NCBI GenBank assembly: GCA_035771165.1
Contig: JAWNZC010000413.1
Coordinates: 310,001 to 374,000, forward strand
Length of the DNA: 64,000 nucleotides
From: Paragorgia papillata
Lineage: Eukaryota; Cnidaria; Anthozoa; Scleralcyonacea; Coralliidae
Direction of reading: 5' to 3'
Shown: positions 17,059-28,559 of the stretch, one piece after another
How the letters are laid out: each line of letters begins with the position of its first letter
Position numbering within the stretch: position 1 is the first letter of the stretch
Notes under the pieces: model-generated
What the model was told of the DNA's origin: nothing
The model's input: the letters and a program-made list of their open reading frames with translations, nothing else
Database searches by the model: none
Translations under genes and position numbers: made by a program

Positions 17059-17988
17059 CGCATTTCCCTCCTCTCGTCTGACGAGCGGACATTCCATCAA
17101 ACCGCACCAATTTACCAAGATGCATTAAAGCGCAGCAATTTCAACCATGAGCTAAACTACACACAAGAAGCACCACAGCAAACACGCAGAAATAGACGCC
17201 GCAATATCATCTGGTTTAACCCTCCATTTAACAGAAATGTCAAAACAAACATAGGACGCAACTTTCTTAGCCTTATTGACAAGCACTTTCCACCAGGACA
17301 CAAGCTTCACAAACTTTTTAACAGAAACACAGTCAAGATTAGCTATAGTTGCATGAACAACGTCAAGTCTATTATCACGAAACATAATTCACGCACAATC
17401 AGGAAAAGCAAGCCACGAAGCATAGTTACAAGCAGTTGCAATTGCAGGATTAAGGACAATTGCCCCCTACGTGGGCAATGCATGACAAACAACATAGTAT
17501 ACAAGGCATCTATTTCCATAAGCAACACGAACATCACCAAGCAATACATTGGCATGACAGCAAGTACATTTAAAGAGCGATATCGTAACCATACTAAATC
17601 TTTCCAGAATAAAAAGTATTCAAATGAGACGGAACTTTCGAAATACATTTGGAATCTAAAAGAAAAAAACCAAAGTTTCGACATAACCTGGTCTATACTA
17701 AAACACTCAATTTCTTACACGGGAGGATCAAAAAGATGCAATTTATGTTTGGACGAAAAACTTTTCATCATGAAGGCAGACAAACAACTCTTACTAAACA
17801 AAAGATCAGAAATAGTTTCGACGTGTCGGCACAAAAATAGATTTCGGATCAACAACCTAAACAATCAAAGGAATGCGCGCAACGTTTCGACGCCCACACC
17901 CACGCTCCAAATGAATGCGCCGGACGTTTCGACGCATTTAAGCAGCCCGCTAACCGATATTTTCCAGTCGCCTGATGATCCCGTTTAG
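17059..17988 (+). CDS. Penelope-like element, C-terminal part with GIY-YIG endonuclease
   Basis: Immediately beyond the Polinton end the frame encodes the linker typical of Penelope-like retroelements (RTFHQTAPIYQDAL, NIIWFNPPFNRNV, KISYSCMNN). A Cys finger (CNCRIKDNCPLRGQC) follows, then a GIY-YIG nuclease (NIVYKASI, then QYIGMTASTFKERY with the catalytic arginine), ending LCLDEKLFI and CRHKNRFRI. The reverse transcriptase domain is absent in the window. Element 1 has inserted into it, so the rest may lie left of element 1 or have been lost by 5' truncation. The stop lies within a hammerhead-like fold. Confidence 0.8.
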   Translation, partial: RISLLSSDERTFHQTAPIYQDALKRSNFNHELNYTQEAPQQTRRNRRRNIIWFNPPFNRNVKTNIGRNFLSLIDKHFPPGHKLHKLFNRNTVKISYSCMNNVKSIITKHNSRTIRKSKPRSIVTSSCNCRIKDNCPLRGQCMTNNIVYKASISISNTNITKQYIGMTASTFKERYRNHTKSFQNKKYSNETELSKYIWNLKEKNQSFDITWSILKHSISYTGGSKRCNLCLDEKLFIMKADKQLLLNKRSEIVSTCRHKNRFRINNLNNQRNARNVSTPTPTLQMNAPDVSTHLSSPLTDIFQSPDDPV

Positions 17989-18008
17989 GGTGAAACCTCT
18001 GGTAGCGA
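17968..18008 (+). ncRNA. Hammerhead ribozyme-like fold of the Penelope element
   Basis: CTGATGA (17972-17978) and GAAA (17992-17995) are the conserved core. Stem I pairs TCGC with GCGA. Stem II pairs CCC with GGG around loop GTTTA, with a U-U mismatch at its base. Stem III is a 3-bp ACC/GGT with loop TCT. The predicted cleavage site follows GTA at 18004. Penelope-like elements are known to carry hammerheads with short stem III. Activity is uncertain because of the mismatch. Confidence 0.6.
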
Positions 18009-18102
18009 AGACTTTAAGGTAAAACTATACTTTATACTTTGTATTTTGCTCTATCTATATGGTATTGAGCACTCTCTAACATTTTGTGAACCATAACTCA
18101 CT

Positions 18103-18135
<33 letters not shown>

Positions 18136-19440
18136 CATACAGTTAGACCAATATATGACCTGTAATTAATACTTTGAGATATCAACATAGGAATAGATCA
18201 TTATGTCATTACTCAATAAATAAACTACTAGTATATGAATTAAGCTTTTTTAAGGATTTTACTTACCAATATAAACAGCAAGTTTAATTAAATGGTTGAA
18301 CACAACTGAACAAGGTAACTCTACCCTATGCACTAGAAAACAAGCGAAAATAATATATGAAATGAATAAGCAAACAAACAAACACATATACACACACAAA
18401 ACATACTGTTAGTCTGTTACCAACAATTTAATATTTCATAATGATGAATTCGGACTGTCAGTGATTCAGTGAAAATACACTAACACAAATAACTTTTACC
18501 TCAAAATCTGAATGCTTTAGTTTTTCATAAGATAATCCTTACCATGAAAGCAACGGTGGCTAAAGAATGGCAAAAAAGGTAGAATGATTTGAGAGTTTGT
18601 TAGGAACCACAATTGACTAAATTGAGAAGAGATTCCAACCGCCATGTTCAAAACTAGATGATGACTTAATACCAAACATTGACTTCAACTACACTAACTT
18701 CAGTATAAAATGGTTTGTATTGCACAATCAAACAGGAAATTTGACGACAGCCAAAGAAAATTTCACATTACAATAAGCAAGACAATAGAAGACAAACGAT
18801 AAATACTCAATCTCTTACCTTGCTCGTAGCCTCGTACGAGAGAAGCTTCTAGGACTTTCTTGGTTCAACTGGATTTTCATGGCTTTTAGTTAAATCTTTC
18901 CCTAAGAACATGTTACTTCGGTGAATACTGTCTGCCTGATCTCTTCGCAAACAAAAAGTCTTTTATTACCAAACGTTTCCATAGCTTGAATCTCAAAAGC
19001 CAAAACACCATCACAAATTAATTTCAAACGTGGCGCGCTGAGATGAGAATCGAAAATGAAATGACGCTATCCCAAGTATCAATGCGCGCTCGCTATCTGC
19101 GCGGTTTCGTGGCTGCATGCGCCTGGGTACGACACTGGCTAGACGAAGCCTCTGCACTGGTGACGGCGCTGTTTAGCCAGAAGTTTTATTACCTGTAGCC
19201 TTTCTTTCTGAATACTGATATGCTATTCTGTTTCAAAATTACACTCACATATTAATTTGGAATTATGGCAATGGTCTGATACTGCGGAATGCGGTTGAAC
19301 AACCGAACTAATGGCAATTTTTATCTTGATATAGAATTTCAGGTATGTCTCAACGGCTTTTTGTATGGAAATTAAATTATTTTAGACCAACGACCAAAAT
19401 GTTTGCTAATAATATTTATTTTGTAATTTGGCCAACATAA
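18009..19440. other. Non-coding host DNA with a (TA)n run
   Basis: A (TA)n run of about 28 bases at 18103-18130 follows the Penelope tail. The rest has no open frame of interest and no repeat structure that I can define. Confidence 0.5.
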
Positions 19441-19655
19441 ATTTTAATTCTTATAGGAAGCGTATTTTCCTATAGGAATTCCTATTCAAATTCCTATAGG
19501 AAAATTTATTCCTATAGCATCCTATAGGAATTCCTATAGGAAGCATATTTTCCTATAGGAATTCCTATTCAAATTCCTATAGGAAAATTTATTCCTATTC
19601 AAATTCCTATAGGAAAATTTGTTCCTATAGGATCCAATAGGATTTTTTCGTAAGG
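19441..19655. repeat. TTCCTATAGGAATTCC repeat array ending in GATTTTTTCGTAAGGG
   Basis: Many copies of TTCCTATAGGAATTCC and AAATTCCTATAGGAAAATTT, themselves palindromic, lead to a defined end GGATTTTTTCGTAAGGG. A diverged copy with the same end lies at 25850-25982. The pattern looks like subterminal repeats plus the terminus of a DNA transposon. Confidence 0.5.
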
Positions 19656-20017
19656 GAATTCATAGCGAGTATTTTTTTTTTTTTAACTCTGTGTCCTCTG
19701 CCTCTACTGGGTGTTGCGGTGTCACCAGTTTTCAAATAGTTGCCCATGTGTTTCTTAATGGTTTCATAGTTGTCTGAATAAAACAATTACATATTAAGCT
19801 TTCTAAGATTTCTGATGTTTTAGGCATGTGCATAGATAGTGAATATTTTCATGAGGTAACAGCCAAGTTACTTCAAGCCGCAGTTTGGCTGTGTGTCCTG
19901 ACCACGTGTTTGATCCAGTGGTTTGATACTCTGATCAATACTGTTCCATAATTTATATGTCAACAATTCGCATTTTTAATATTAAAACTTAGTAATACTT
20001 CAGTTTTGTATACTCAC

Positions 20018-20252
20018 CATTAAACTTCGTGATCGTAGCAGTACACAGAATCGAACTCATCTCGTCTATGTTGATTGGCGTCTTCCCCAACTTTCTTGAA
20101 ATCTTTCCGAAATCTTTTGGCCATTTCACGACGACTTCAGTTGATGGCGACCAAAGCTTGTTGGTAAATTTGTCCGTGTCTTCGTTAACAATCCAAGACG
20201 TTTCTCCAACCTCGCATGTTGTGTCATCAAACTCGAATATGGCAAACTTCAT
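20018..20252 (-). CDS. First exon of a divergent transposon-associated gene
   Basis: From ATG at 20252 the frame reads MKFAIFEFDDTTCEVGETSW, then W-x-x-EVVVKWP, and ends at a consensus splice donor (ATG|GTGAGTA). I recall this opening as common in cnidarian repeat-associated genes, some carrying BEN domains further on, but no later exon is identified here. It lies head-to-head with the transposase gene that starts at 20599, so the two may share a promoter. Function unknown. Confidence 0.45.
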
Positions 20253-20598
20253 CTTCGTTAAATAATAAAAACCTTGAAATCTTCTGATACTATTAAAGTA
20301 TTTTTCTCCAAAGAGATAAAAGCAAAGGGACTGTGTATCAAAATTCGGTAAACACTTAGCAAAATCCCACAAGTCATTGCAATCTCATCATCTCAACCAA
20401 TCGAATTTGCCCAACGATTGGATAATCCTTGCATAACAATAGCGCGAAAAGAACCAATCATATAGCATTAACAATAACAAATGATCGCTGACCAGTGTAA
20501 AGCCTTTCACGAATATTTTCATCAAATATTTTCCTCAAAGTTTACAAATTATCTCTTTTAAATGCATAAACCCGTGATGTTAAACTAACCGATAAAGG

Positions 20599-23500
20599 AT
20601 GAGTACAAGCAGAGGACCTTACAAGCGCTATATAGTAAATGGAAGTTCTGTTCCAAGACGAACCAAGTATAGGAAACACCAGCAATTGCTTTTAGAAGTT
20701 GGCGAGGAGATACAAGCAAAATCAAGATCGACAAGTGATCTTGAACACAACGAGGTATGTGTCTCTCCATTATTTCATATCAGTAATATTATTTTATCAT
20801 AATTGGAACAAGAAGATACCATAAATAATTTCGTTGTTTGCATCGATTTACTCATTTAGGAAAGTAGCGATAACAGTCAAAGTGAAAGTGCACATGGAGT
20901 CGAAGACACAGATTCTGAACTTGAAGAACATGACCTTCAGCCTCAGGTATATTAATGACTTCAAATCAAAATCAAATTTATTTAACTAGGGTAACCTACA
21001 TCCGTGATATATCACTGTTTTAATGCTAATACAATACTATTAACTAATTAAATTAATTAATATAAATTAATATGTAATTATTATATAATTATTATATATA
21101 CTATTCAGTTTACTAGTCTATAAACTGTATCCAGTACGAATAGCTACTAGTACTTTGTATAAATTAATATGGATAATTAGGAACAAAACTCCAGTGCGAA
21201 TAGCCACAGATTTAAGATCCAAATGGATTTTGCTTATGGTTTGGGTGACAGCCCTTCATAAGAGGAAACTTGGTGCCAGGTGGGCCTGTAAACCAACTTG
21301 GCAAAGTGGATGATCCTAAGCAGTAAGCAATGAACGAGGGACTGAGCCTACTGGCAATCTCCGACTACGGTCGACTAAGTAGACTAGTAGTAATTCACTA
21401 TCATGTATGGTATCCCGTGTTGGGTCATAATTTTCCCATTTTCTAGAGGTAGATAGGTGCATAATATTAGAAACTGAATATCTCTTGTTTACTCTGTACT
21501 ATTCAATGTTCTAGGTCTTTATAGCTTTATTTGTTACAATATGTTAACTTTAGGTTGATAGTGACCATGATAGTTCACATGAAGAAGACAGCAGTTCAGA
21601 CATTGAACAACAAGAAGTTGATAACCTGCAGGTAGTTAACCTATTGTAATAGACAACATGCCTTGACATTGCATTGACAACATGCTTTGCATTATGTCAA
21701 AACAGTTTGTTCAAACTTCTAAACATTACGACAAAACTAATTTAAACTACATAATTTATAGCCGCCAGCCATTCCATAGTCAACTGGGAATCACAGTAAC
21801 TGTCTGCTACATGTAATCGTGATCCTTTATACTAAAGTCACCATTCCTTTGAGGAGTAAAATTGTAGAGATGTGCAAGTTCTGGATATTAGTATCCAGCA
21901 AAATTGATATTTAGAGTAGACATATTCCATCCAGCATGTACACAGTACACAATGGCTACTATAAAGTGGCTATATGATCAGGTGAATTTTATCATCTCAT
22001 GGTTAAAAGTGAAACAATATTTAATATTTTACTAACTACTCATTGAAACTGTAAGTAATATTTTTCATGCAGGAAAGCATAGTTTCGCAGAAAATTTTGT
22101 GAAGAAAAATTCTTTATCCAGGCCTGAACTTTACTACCCTGTTAGTCCACCAGCCATCTGACCCCATGACAACCCTTATTGGAATTGTATTGGCAGTAAT
22201 ACAAAATTAATTATTTTGTTAGGAAAGAAACTCCCTTAACCCTGATGGTATTAGTGATGATTCAGAAGATCTGTCAGATGAAGATGATCATGAGGTAAGA
22301 TAACTATAACTATATACAAATATATATAACTCTGAATGTTATTTTGAAGTAATAATGTATGTAATAGTAAGACATATGTGAATAATATAATTATTTGCTG
22401 TCCAATTCCCAAATTAATATACATGTGCTTAAGCTGTTAATAACTGTGCTATATACTTGTAGGGCCTGAACATTGAAGATGGTAATGAACCAATTTACGA
22501 GGGAGCAGTTATTACCAAAGCACAAAGCATTTTGCTATTGTTGTCATTTGTCCTACGGCATTGTTTGACGGATGAAGCTTTGTCAGATTTGCTTGGTCTA
22601 CTAAACTTGTATTTTCCATCTATCTTTCCCACTTCCAAGTACAAGTTTTACAAGACATTTAATTCAGCTGAATCAGAGGTATGTTTGGAGCAATTTTTTA
22701 AATATTACTTTTAAGGCTGTTTTCCACTCCTCTCGCAAGCATCAACTTGCGCGCAGTGCTTGCTAGCGACTCGCAGCGAGCTTGCGAACACTCGCAGCAA
22801 AGTTAAATAAATTTAACCATGTTTTGTTGATCGTGAGAGAAAAATCTTGTTTGAAGTACTTGCTAAGCTGTTCGCACCTGAGTAACATTGGTTGAATCCA
22901 GAAGCGTTTTAAGTACTTTAAACGTCTTCTCATGCAGCTCCGTATTAAACAGATTATCAACAATTGATGACGATTTAGCATCGGATTTAGTGCAGTCGTT
23001 GTTGATGTTGTTTTATATTATACTCATCGCGCAAGGGGAATTTATTGGTAATTGTCCTGCGAGTCCTCGCAAACTCGCAGCGAGTGGAGTTGTGTGATGA
23101 GTGGAAAAGTGGCTTTACATCTGTGTTAGCTTGGAAACCAGGTGAACTAACTAGTATTATAAACTGACAGTATTGGATCTTCAAGATTTTCCATCACACT
23201 GTAAATCTGACTCCTGCATTCATTTAAAAATTATTAGGTGCATTTTTATTGCCCCTTTTGTGCTGCCTATTTGGGAAAAGAGAAGACAACAAAACCATGC
23301 AGTGATTGTGGGGAGGAATTCATTGCTGATGACTGTGTGAAGAATGGCACTCTTTTCTTGTACATCCCCCTGAAGCAACAGCTGGTTGACCTGCTAAATG
23401 ATACTAAGTTATATAACTACTTAACAAATCGTGATCTTACTACACAGACCACCATAATATCAGATATTACATCATCATTATTATATAAGCAACTTGTACA

Positions 23501-25251
23501 GAAACACCACTTTTCAGGGAATGACATAACACTCACTTGGAACACGGATGGTGTACCCGTTTTTAAATCGTCAACGTATTCAATTTGGCCAATCCAATGT
23601 ATGGTTAATGAGCTGCCTCCTCACCTACGATCGAAGAACATTTTAATGACAGGACTATGGTTTGGCAAAATGAAACCTGACATGAATACATTCTTGAAGC
23701 CTTTCGTTGAAGAATGTAGAGAGCTTGAGAGGACTGGCTTTGTGCACAAAGTTGAGGGATTTACACGAAATGTTTTCCCTTTGATATGCTCGGCTGATTC
23801 TCCTGCACGTGCCATAGTAAAGAATTGCAAGCAATTTAATGGTAAATATGGATGCGACTGGTGCGAACATCCTGGAGAATGTGTGGAAAGAGAAAATGGC
23901 CCACCAACCCGATACTACCCCTTCCGTGGTGATCCTGTCTTGAGAACATCCAGGAAGCAAGGACAGTATGCCATTCAAGCTAATGAGACAGGGGAGGCTG
24001 TCATGGATGTGAAAGGAATTTCGGTTATTGAGGGATTTCAAACATTTGATACAGTGAAAGGTTCCAGAATACATGCACTCGGTTTGCCAAGGTGTTATGC
24101 ACCAGCTGTCAACATCATGGCTGGACTCAAGCAATCATGGCAGTGATTTTTATGTTGGCAGACAAATAAAACAGATTGATGCCAGGTTGATGTCAATATC
24201 CCCACCCTCTGAAATTTCACGAGCTCCCCGTTCATTGCAAGATCGAAAATTTTGGAAAACGTCCGAATGGAGAGCCTTTATGTTTTATGGCCTTGTAATT
24301 CTTAAAGGTATTCTTCCAGACATGTACCTGAAACACTTTTTCCTTTTCGTTTATGGAGTCTACAGTCTCATGGGTGATAGGATCACCCAGACCAAGGTAG
24401 ATTTGGCTGAAGCATGCTTAAAGAAATTTGTCATGCGAATGGAAGTTCTGTATGAGTTATCTGCATGCAAGTTTAATGTGCATCAGCTGACCCATTTGGC
24501 AAATGGAGTAAGATATTGTGGTCCATTATGGGCTACCTCAGCTTTCATGTTTGAAGCAAATAACCACATGTTGCTGAAAATGTTTCATGGTACCCAGTAT
24601 GTTCCAAGGCAAATCTGTGAAACGTTTATGCTGGCTCGGCGGTCGCATACAATTGCCAGTCGCTATTTTACTGATGACAGCAATCCTGCAGTAGTCCATA
24701 TGTTCCAGAAGCTATCGGGTGCAAGTATCCCTCGGAAGAATGCTCGTGTGCTGGAAGACAACGTCACTGGGTTTGGTAATGGTAAGCCCGTAATATTAAC
24801 TGCATCACAAGTTCTAGCTGTGATGCGCCTGACCAGTTCACCTGTGTGCAACCGCTCAGCCATTGTGTTTGATAGGTTTGTGGCTAATAATGTATTCTAC
24901 ATGGGTGAGAGCTACCAACGGTCAGTTAGACATCACAACTTCTCTGTTAGTGTCCAGCACCCAGATTTTAAGTATGGCAATATTTCTGGCTTGTATGTAA
25001 TCAAACCAGAATGTGATTGCAGTGTTGCTGAACTGCAGTATTGTGGATGTACCAAGTACAATATTGTCCTGGTCAATGTCATGAAATGCACTGGTCAAAG
25101 ATTGTACCAGGATTTAGACTGCCATGTTCACTGTGATTTTGTGCAAGAAATTGTTCAAGATACCAGGGTGTTTGGGCTATTCCCCTCAGCAACAAGCATC
25201 AGGAAGTGTATAACAATGAAACTTGGGAATAGAATTTTTACATGTGCCTAG
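20599..25251 (+). pseudogene. Tnp2/EnSpm-like transposase gene, six exons, frameshifted
   Basis: Exons 20599-20754, 20860-20946, 21554-21631, 22223-22294, 22463-22678 and 23238-25251 have AG/GT borders and all join in phase 0. Exons 2-4 encode an acidic serine-rich linker. Exon 6 has a CPFC....CSDCG zinc finger, then SIWPIQCMVNELPPHLRSKN, CDWCEHPG, MHSVCQGV, FKTSEWR-type and HLANGVRYCGPLWATSAFMFE, the pattern of the Transposase_21 (tnp2) family. A net -1 frameshift near 24060 separates VKGSR from EYMHSV, so the gene is probably dead. Superfamily assignment is by pattern memory; terminal repeats were not found. Confidence 0.65.
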
Positions 25252-25849
25252 CCCTGCCGCTTTTATGGTGACCAAGGCTAATTTATATCCATGATATTTA
25301 CATGGAAGCCATTTTTGGAATACTGCATGTAGCTGTATATAGTAATAGCATTGTATATATCATTATAGTATTGTATGTAGGTCTTGCATATATTAATATT
25401 AAATAATTATGTGTGTGTGTGGGAAACGCAGTGAACTCCATTATACAAGACTGGAATGTGACCTACATACCAAATTTTGAAACCGACATGTTGTAGGTCA
25501 ACCCCAGTCCCATTAGCAAAATAATATATTAATTATTACTCCTCTGTTTAGCATTAAAATAAGTAATGTTTCATTTGTTAATGGGACTGAGGTTGATCTA
25601 CATGTCTGCCTCCATATACATGTAGCTTCATACAGTAATAATTTAAAAGGCTGACCAACTTCAAAACCTCTGCGGAGAAGAGAGAGTTATGTACAAGTGT
25701 AATTGTTCTGGTATTTAATACAGAGTTCACTGGGGAATTTAAGTTATTAAATGGTATAGTGTAAATATATTTAAAATAAATAAATTTAAACTTATTAAAA
25801 CTTAAAATTCTAAGTAAATTGCAATTTTTTTAAGAAAATGTTTCTTTCT
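25252..25849. other. Non-coding, probable transposon 3' region
   Basis: AT-rich with short runs such as GTGTGTGTGTG at about 25410. Nothing further can be supported. Confidence 0.4.
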
Positions 25850-25982
25850 ATAATTATTAAAATTCCTATTGAAATTCCTATTGAAATAATTTCCTATTGG
25901 AATTCCTATTGGAATTCCAATAAAAATTCCAATTGGAAATGATTATTCCAATTGGAATTCCAATTGGATTTTTTCGTAAGGG
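25850..25982. repeat. Second TTCC-type array ending in GATTTTTTCGTAAGGG
   Basis: AATTCCTATTGGAATTCC-type repeats end in CAATTGGATTTTTTCGTAAGGG, the same terminus and orientation as at 19639-19655. The end abuts LINE sequence in mid reading frame, marking a true insertion boundary at 25982. Confidence 0.5.
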
Positions 25983-27016
25983 TGTAAAGAGATGGAGTCG
26001 TCATTAGTAACTTCAAAGTTGTCCGTCAAATGTTCATTCGTAGTGAGAACTAAGTCAATGAGATTTTTGCCACGAGTAGGTGAATTGATCAGTTGAAAGT
26101 AACTAAAGTCAGTAATAATGTCAATAAAACCAATTTCAGATGTCAATGTGGAGAAACCAGATCCGTTAGTCCATTGGATATTAGGATAATTGAAGTCACC
26201 AAACAATGCAACATCCTTAAATTGAGAGTCAGAAACAAATTTTAGGAAACGATTCAGTTCATGCACGAATTCACTAGAAGAATCAGGTGGGCGATAACAA
26301 ACAGCGACAAGAACTTTACTAGAAGACGGATAAATCACGACAGAGGCAAGTTCTAATGTGTCAGAAAAAAAATCGGTAGGTTCACATCTGATTGAATCTT
26401 TCACAGCTAACAGGACACCTCCTCCCCTTTTACCATTTCTTCGGTCACGTCGAACAAGCTTGTATCCGACAGGCAAGATTTCATCATCACTAATGTTGTT
26501 GGATAGCCAGGTCTCTACTAAAGCAACAACGTCTAAACTGTTGCCATACACAATATTTTGTAAACAGGAAAGTTTGTTCAGGGCACAATTCGTTGAAGGG
26601 TCATGGTAATTTGCTTTTAAGCTTCTGACATTTTGACACAAAACGTTAAGAGAGCCGCATGGTCCGGGATTAGTTTGAACATCACCAGACAAACTAATTA
26701 GAAAAAATGATAAGTAGGAGATGTGGAGTAGAAAACGGCCGCCAAACACAGGTTTTCGAGACACATTCGTAAAAGGATTATGTTTCACTGTTAGCCAACG
26801 AGCGTGACTATTAATACCCATAGTTTTAACAAATGTGATATTAAAACTCGCGCACAACAACTTGTGATTGGGTAGACTTGTTGAATTATTGCTCTTCCAA
26901 TGGTGAAACCCGTGGAAAGATATGAAAAAATGGGCAAAAATTAACAATTTTCTCGAACAAACGGTTTTTAGGTCAATGGCCATGATGTTGTTATAACCAG
27001 GGGAAATCCCGCACAC
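25983..27016 (-). pseudogene. CR1-like LINE ORF2, endonuclease domain only
   Basis: The minus-strand frame encodes a leader with hydrophobic segments, a 2A-type motif GDVQTNPGP (26662-26687), then an apurinic-type endonuclease: LNVLCQNVRSLKAN, VALVETWL, RRDRRNGKRGGGVLLAV, VAVCYRPP, LFGDFNYPNI. The frame is cut at 25982 by the repeat end, before the catalytic SDH motif and the reverse transcriptase. The 2A motif would split the leader from the endonuclease during translation, as reported for several APE-type LINEs. Confidence 0.75.
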
Positions 27017-27444
27017 GGTGAAGAAGCGAAGAAAATGTCAAGAAACGGCTTCTCAGGTTACGAAGGCCAGAATTCAAACAAAGACGCGTTGGGAAACAAA
27101 CCAACGGATTATAAAATTAACAATAAATCAAAATAACAGTACGAATTGAAAGGATTCTTGAGCAGGAATTAGAGACCACCAAAACCAAGGTTATACGATA
27201 TGAAAGACTAGACTGAATCTTGATAAATATTTGACGGTTATACTATATCCAATACCAATATGTTAAAAATTCAAATTATATCAGGTGAAGACCAACCAAA
27301 AAAGTACTAAAGGAAACAATTAGACGTTGCCAACAAACTGGTATGAAGAACCAAACGGCGGACTGTGCGGAGACAGGATTAACGCAGAAAATTCAAATTT
27401 TGTTGTTGCTAGGAGACATCGGTTGAGACAAACCAATTTAACGG
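27017..27444. other. LINE inter-ORF or decayed sequence
   Basis: No open frame. It lies between two fragments of LINE-type coding sequence on the same strand and is probably part of the same element. Confidence 0.35.
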
Positions 27445-27930
27445 TCAAACACAGAATGATATATATAATTCAACGTCCATATTTCCGGCAGTATAACATT
27501 TAAGACAAACACCGACTTCGCCACATTCGTCTATGCATTTAAGGTGGAAATCATTTTGATATACCTGGCATCTAATACTGCTTTGGTTTTTCCGTATAGT
27601 CTTTTGGCATCCAAAACATTTTGTAGGTCTAGGACAAGTTTCGATGTCCCCACACAGCAATAGGAGGAAAAGCACATGATTCACACTGTGTTTACGATTT
27701 GATATACCAATTCGTGCACGACAATTCCACAACGACGAATACATAAACGACTCCTTCATAGGCACAACAACAGTAGAATCATTCATCATCATTCCGATGG
27801 AATCACTACTTATAAACTGAACTTTATCAACGGCAAATACCGCCAAAATTAGAAGTACATGCGTCACGCTAGGCACGACCGACATGTTGCCTGCCTCGTT
27901 CACGTTATACAGACCAATTATAAATAACAA
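27445..27930 (-). pseudogene. LINE ORF1-like fragment with PHD-type finger and degenerate 2A
   Basis: 161 codons. A hydrophobic leader (LLLLLCGDIE) runs into GDIETCPRP, which is a 2A motif with the critical N and G changed. A cysteine-rich finger follows (CFGCQKTIRKNQSSIRC, then FHLKC), as in ORF1 of CR1-like LINEs. The leader-2A-finger layout parallels the ORF2 fragment next to it. Confidence 0.6.
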
Positions 27931-28559
27931 TCAGAAAAAATATGGGTAAATTTCATAGCTAACAGCTGGCATATTTCGGATATTTCTCATACACCTTTTG
28001 CAGGTCTACATGTATATCTATAAATTAGCCATCAAGCCAATTGAGATTATAGGTGACTAATTTATCTTTGTTGGATCTTAATGCAGTTATTAAAGTGCAA
28101 CCTGATCGAGATATTCTTGAGACAATGTATTGCTTATCCATGAAAGGATGTGGAGTATGTTTCAATTATATATTGACCAGAGTGGGACAAACTTGAATTT
28201 AGCTGACTTAATTACTATTGTCTTTAGGATGCTGGAGTGGTAATGAAAATAGATGGGACAGAGAGAGTGTTTAGAGGAACCATTGGACCATTTACTTGTG
28301 ATAATCTTGGGTCACATGCTATAGGTGGATATATTGAAAGTTTCTCAGGAATAAGAATATGTAGATTCTGGATGGCTACCAGTGAAGACATACAAATTAA
28401 GGTATATGTATTTTAGCAAGCTTATATGCATTGTTTTAGTTAGAGAGTTCACTAATTTGTATTCTTAATTACTACAGGTAGCAATAAACCTTGCTTTCAG
28501 TTTTTAAAGTATTAACCATAAATGTATAAAATTAATTAAATTGTTTATAAGTAAGTTTG

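Noticed and set aside
19655..25982. A single transposon bounded by the two CGTAAGGG ends and carrying the Tnp2-like gene
   Set aside because: The two ends are in direct, not inverted, orientation and no CCCTTACG start lies near 19655, so they cannot be the two termini of one inverted-repeat element.
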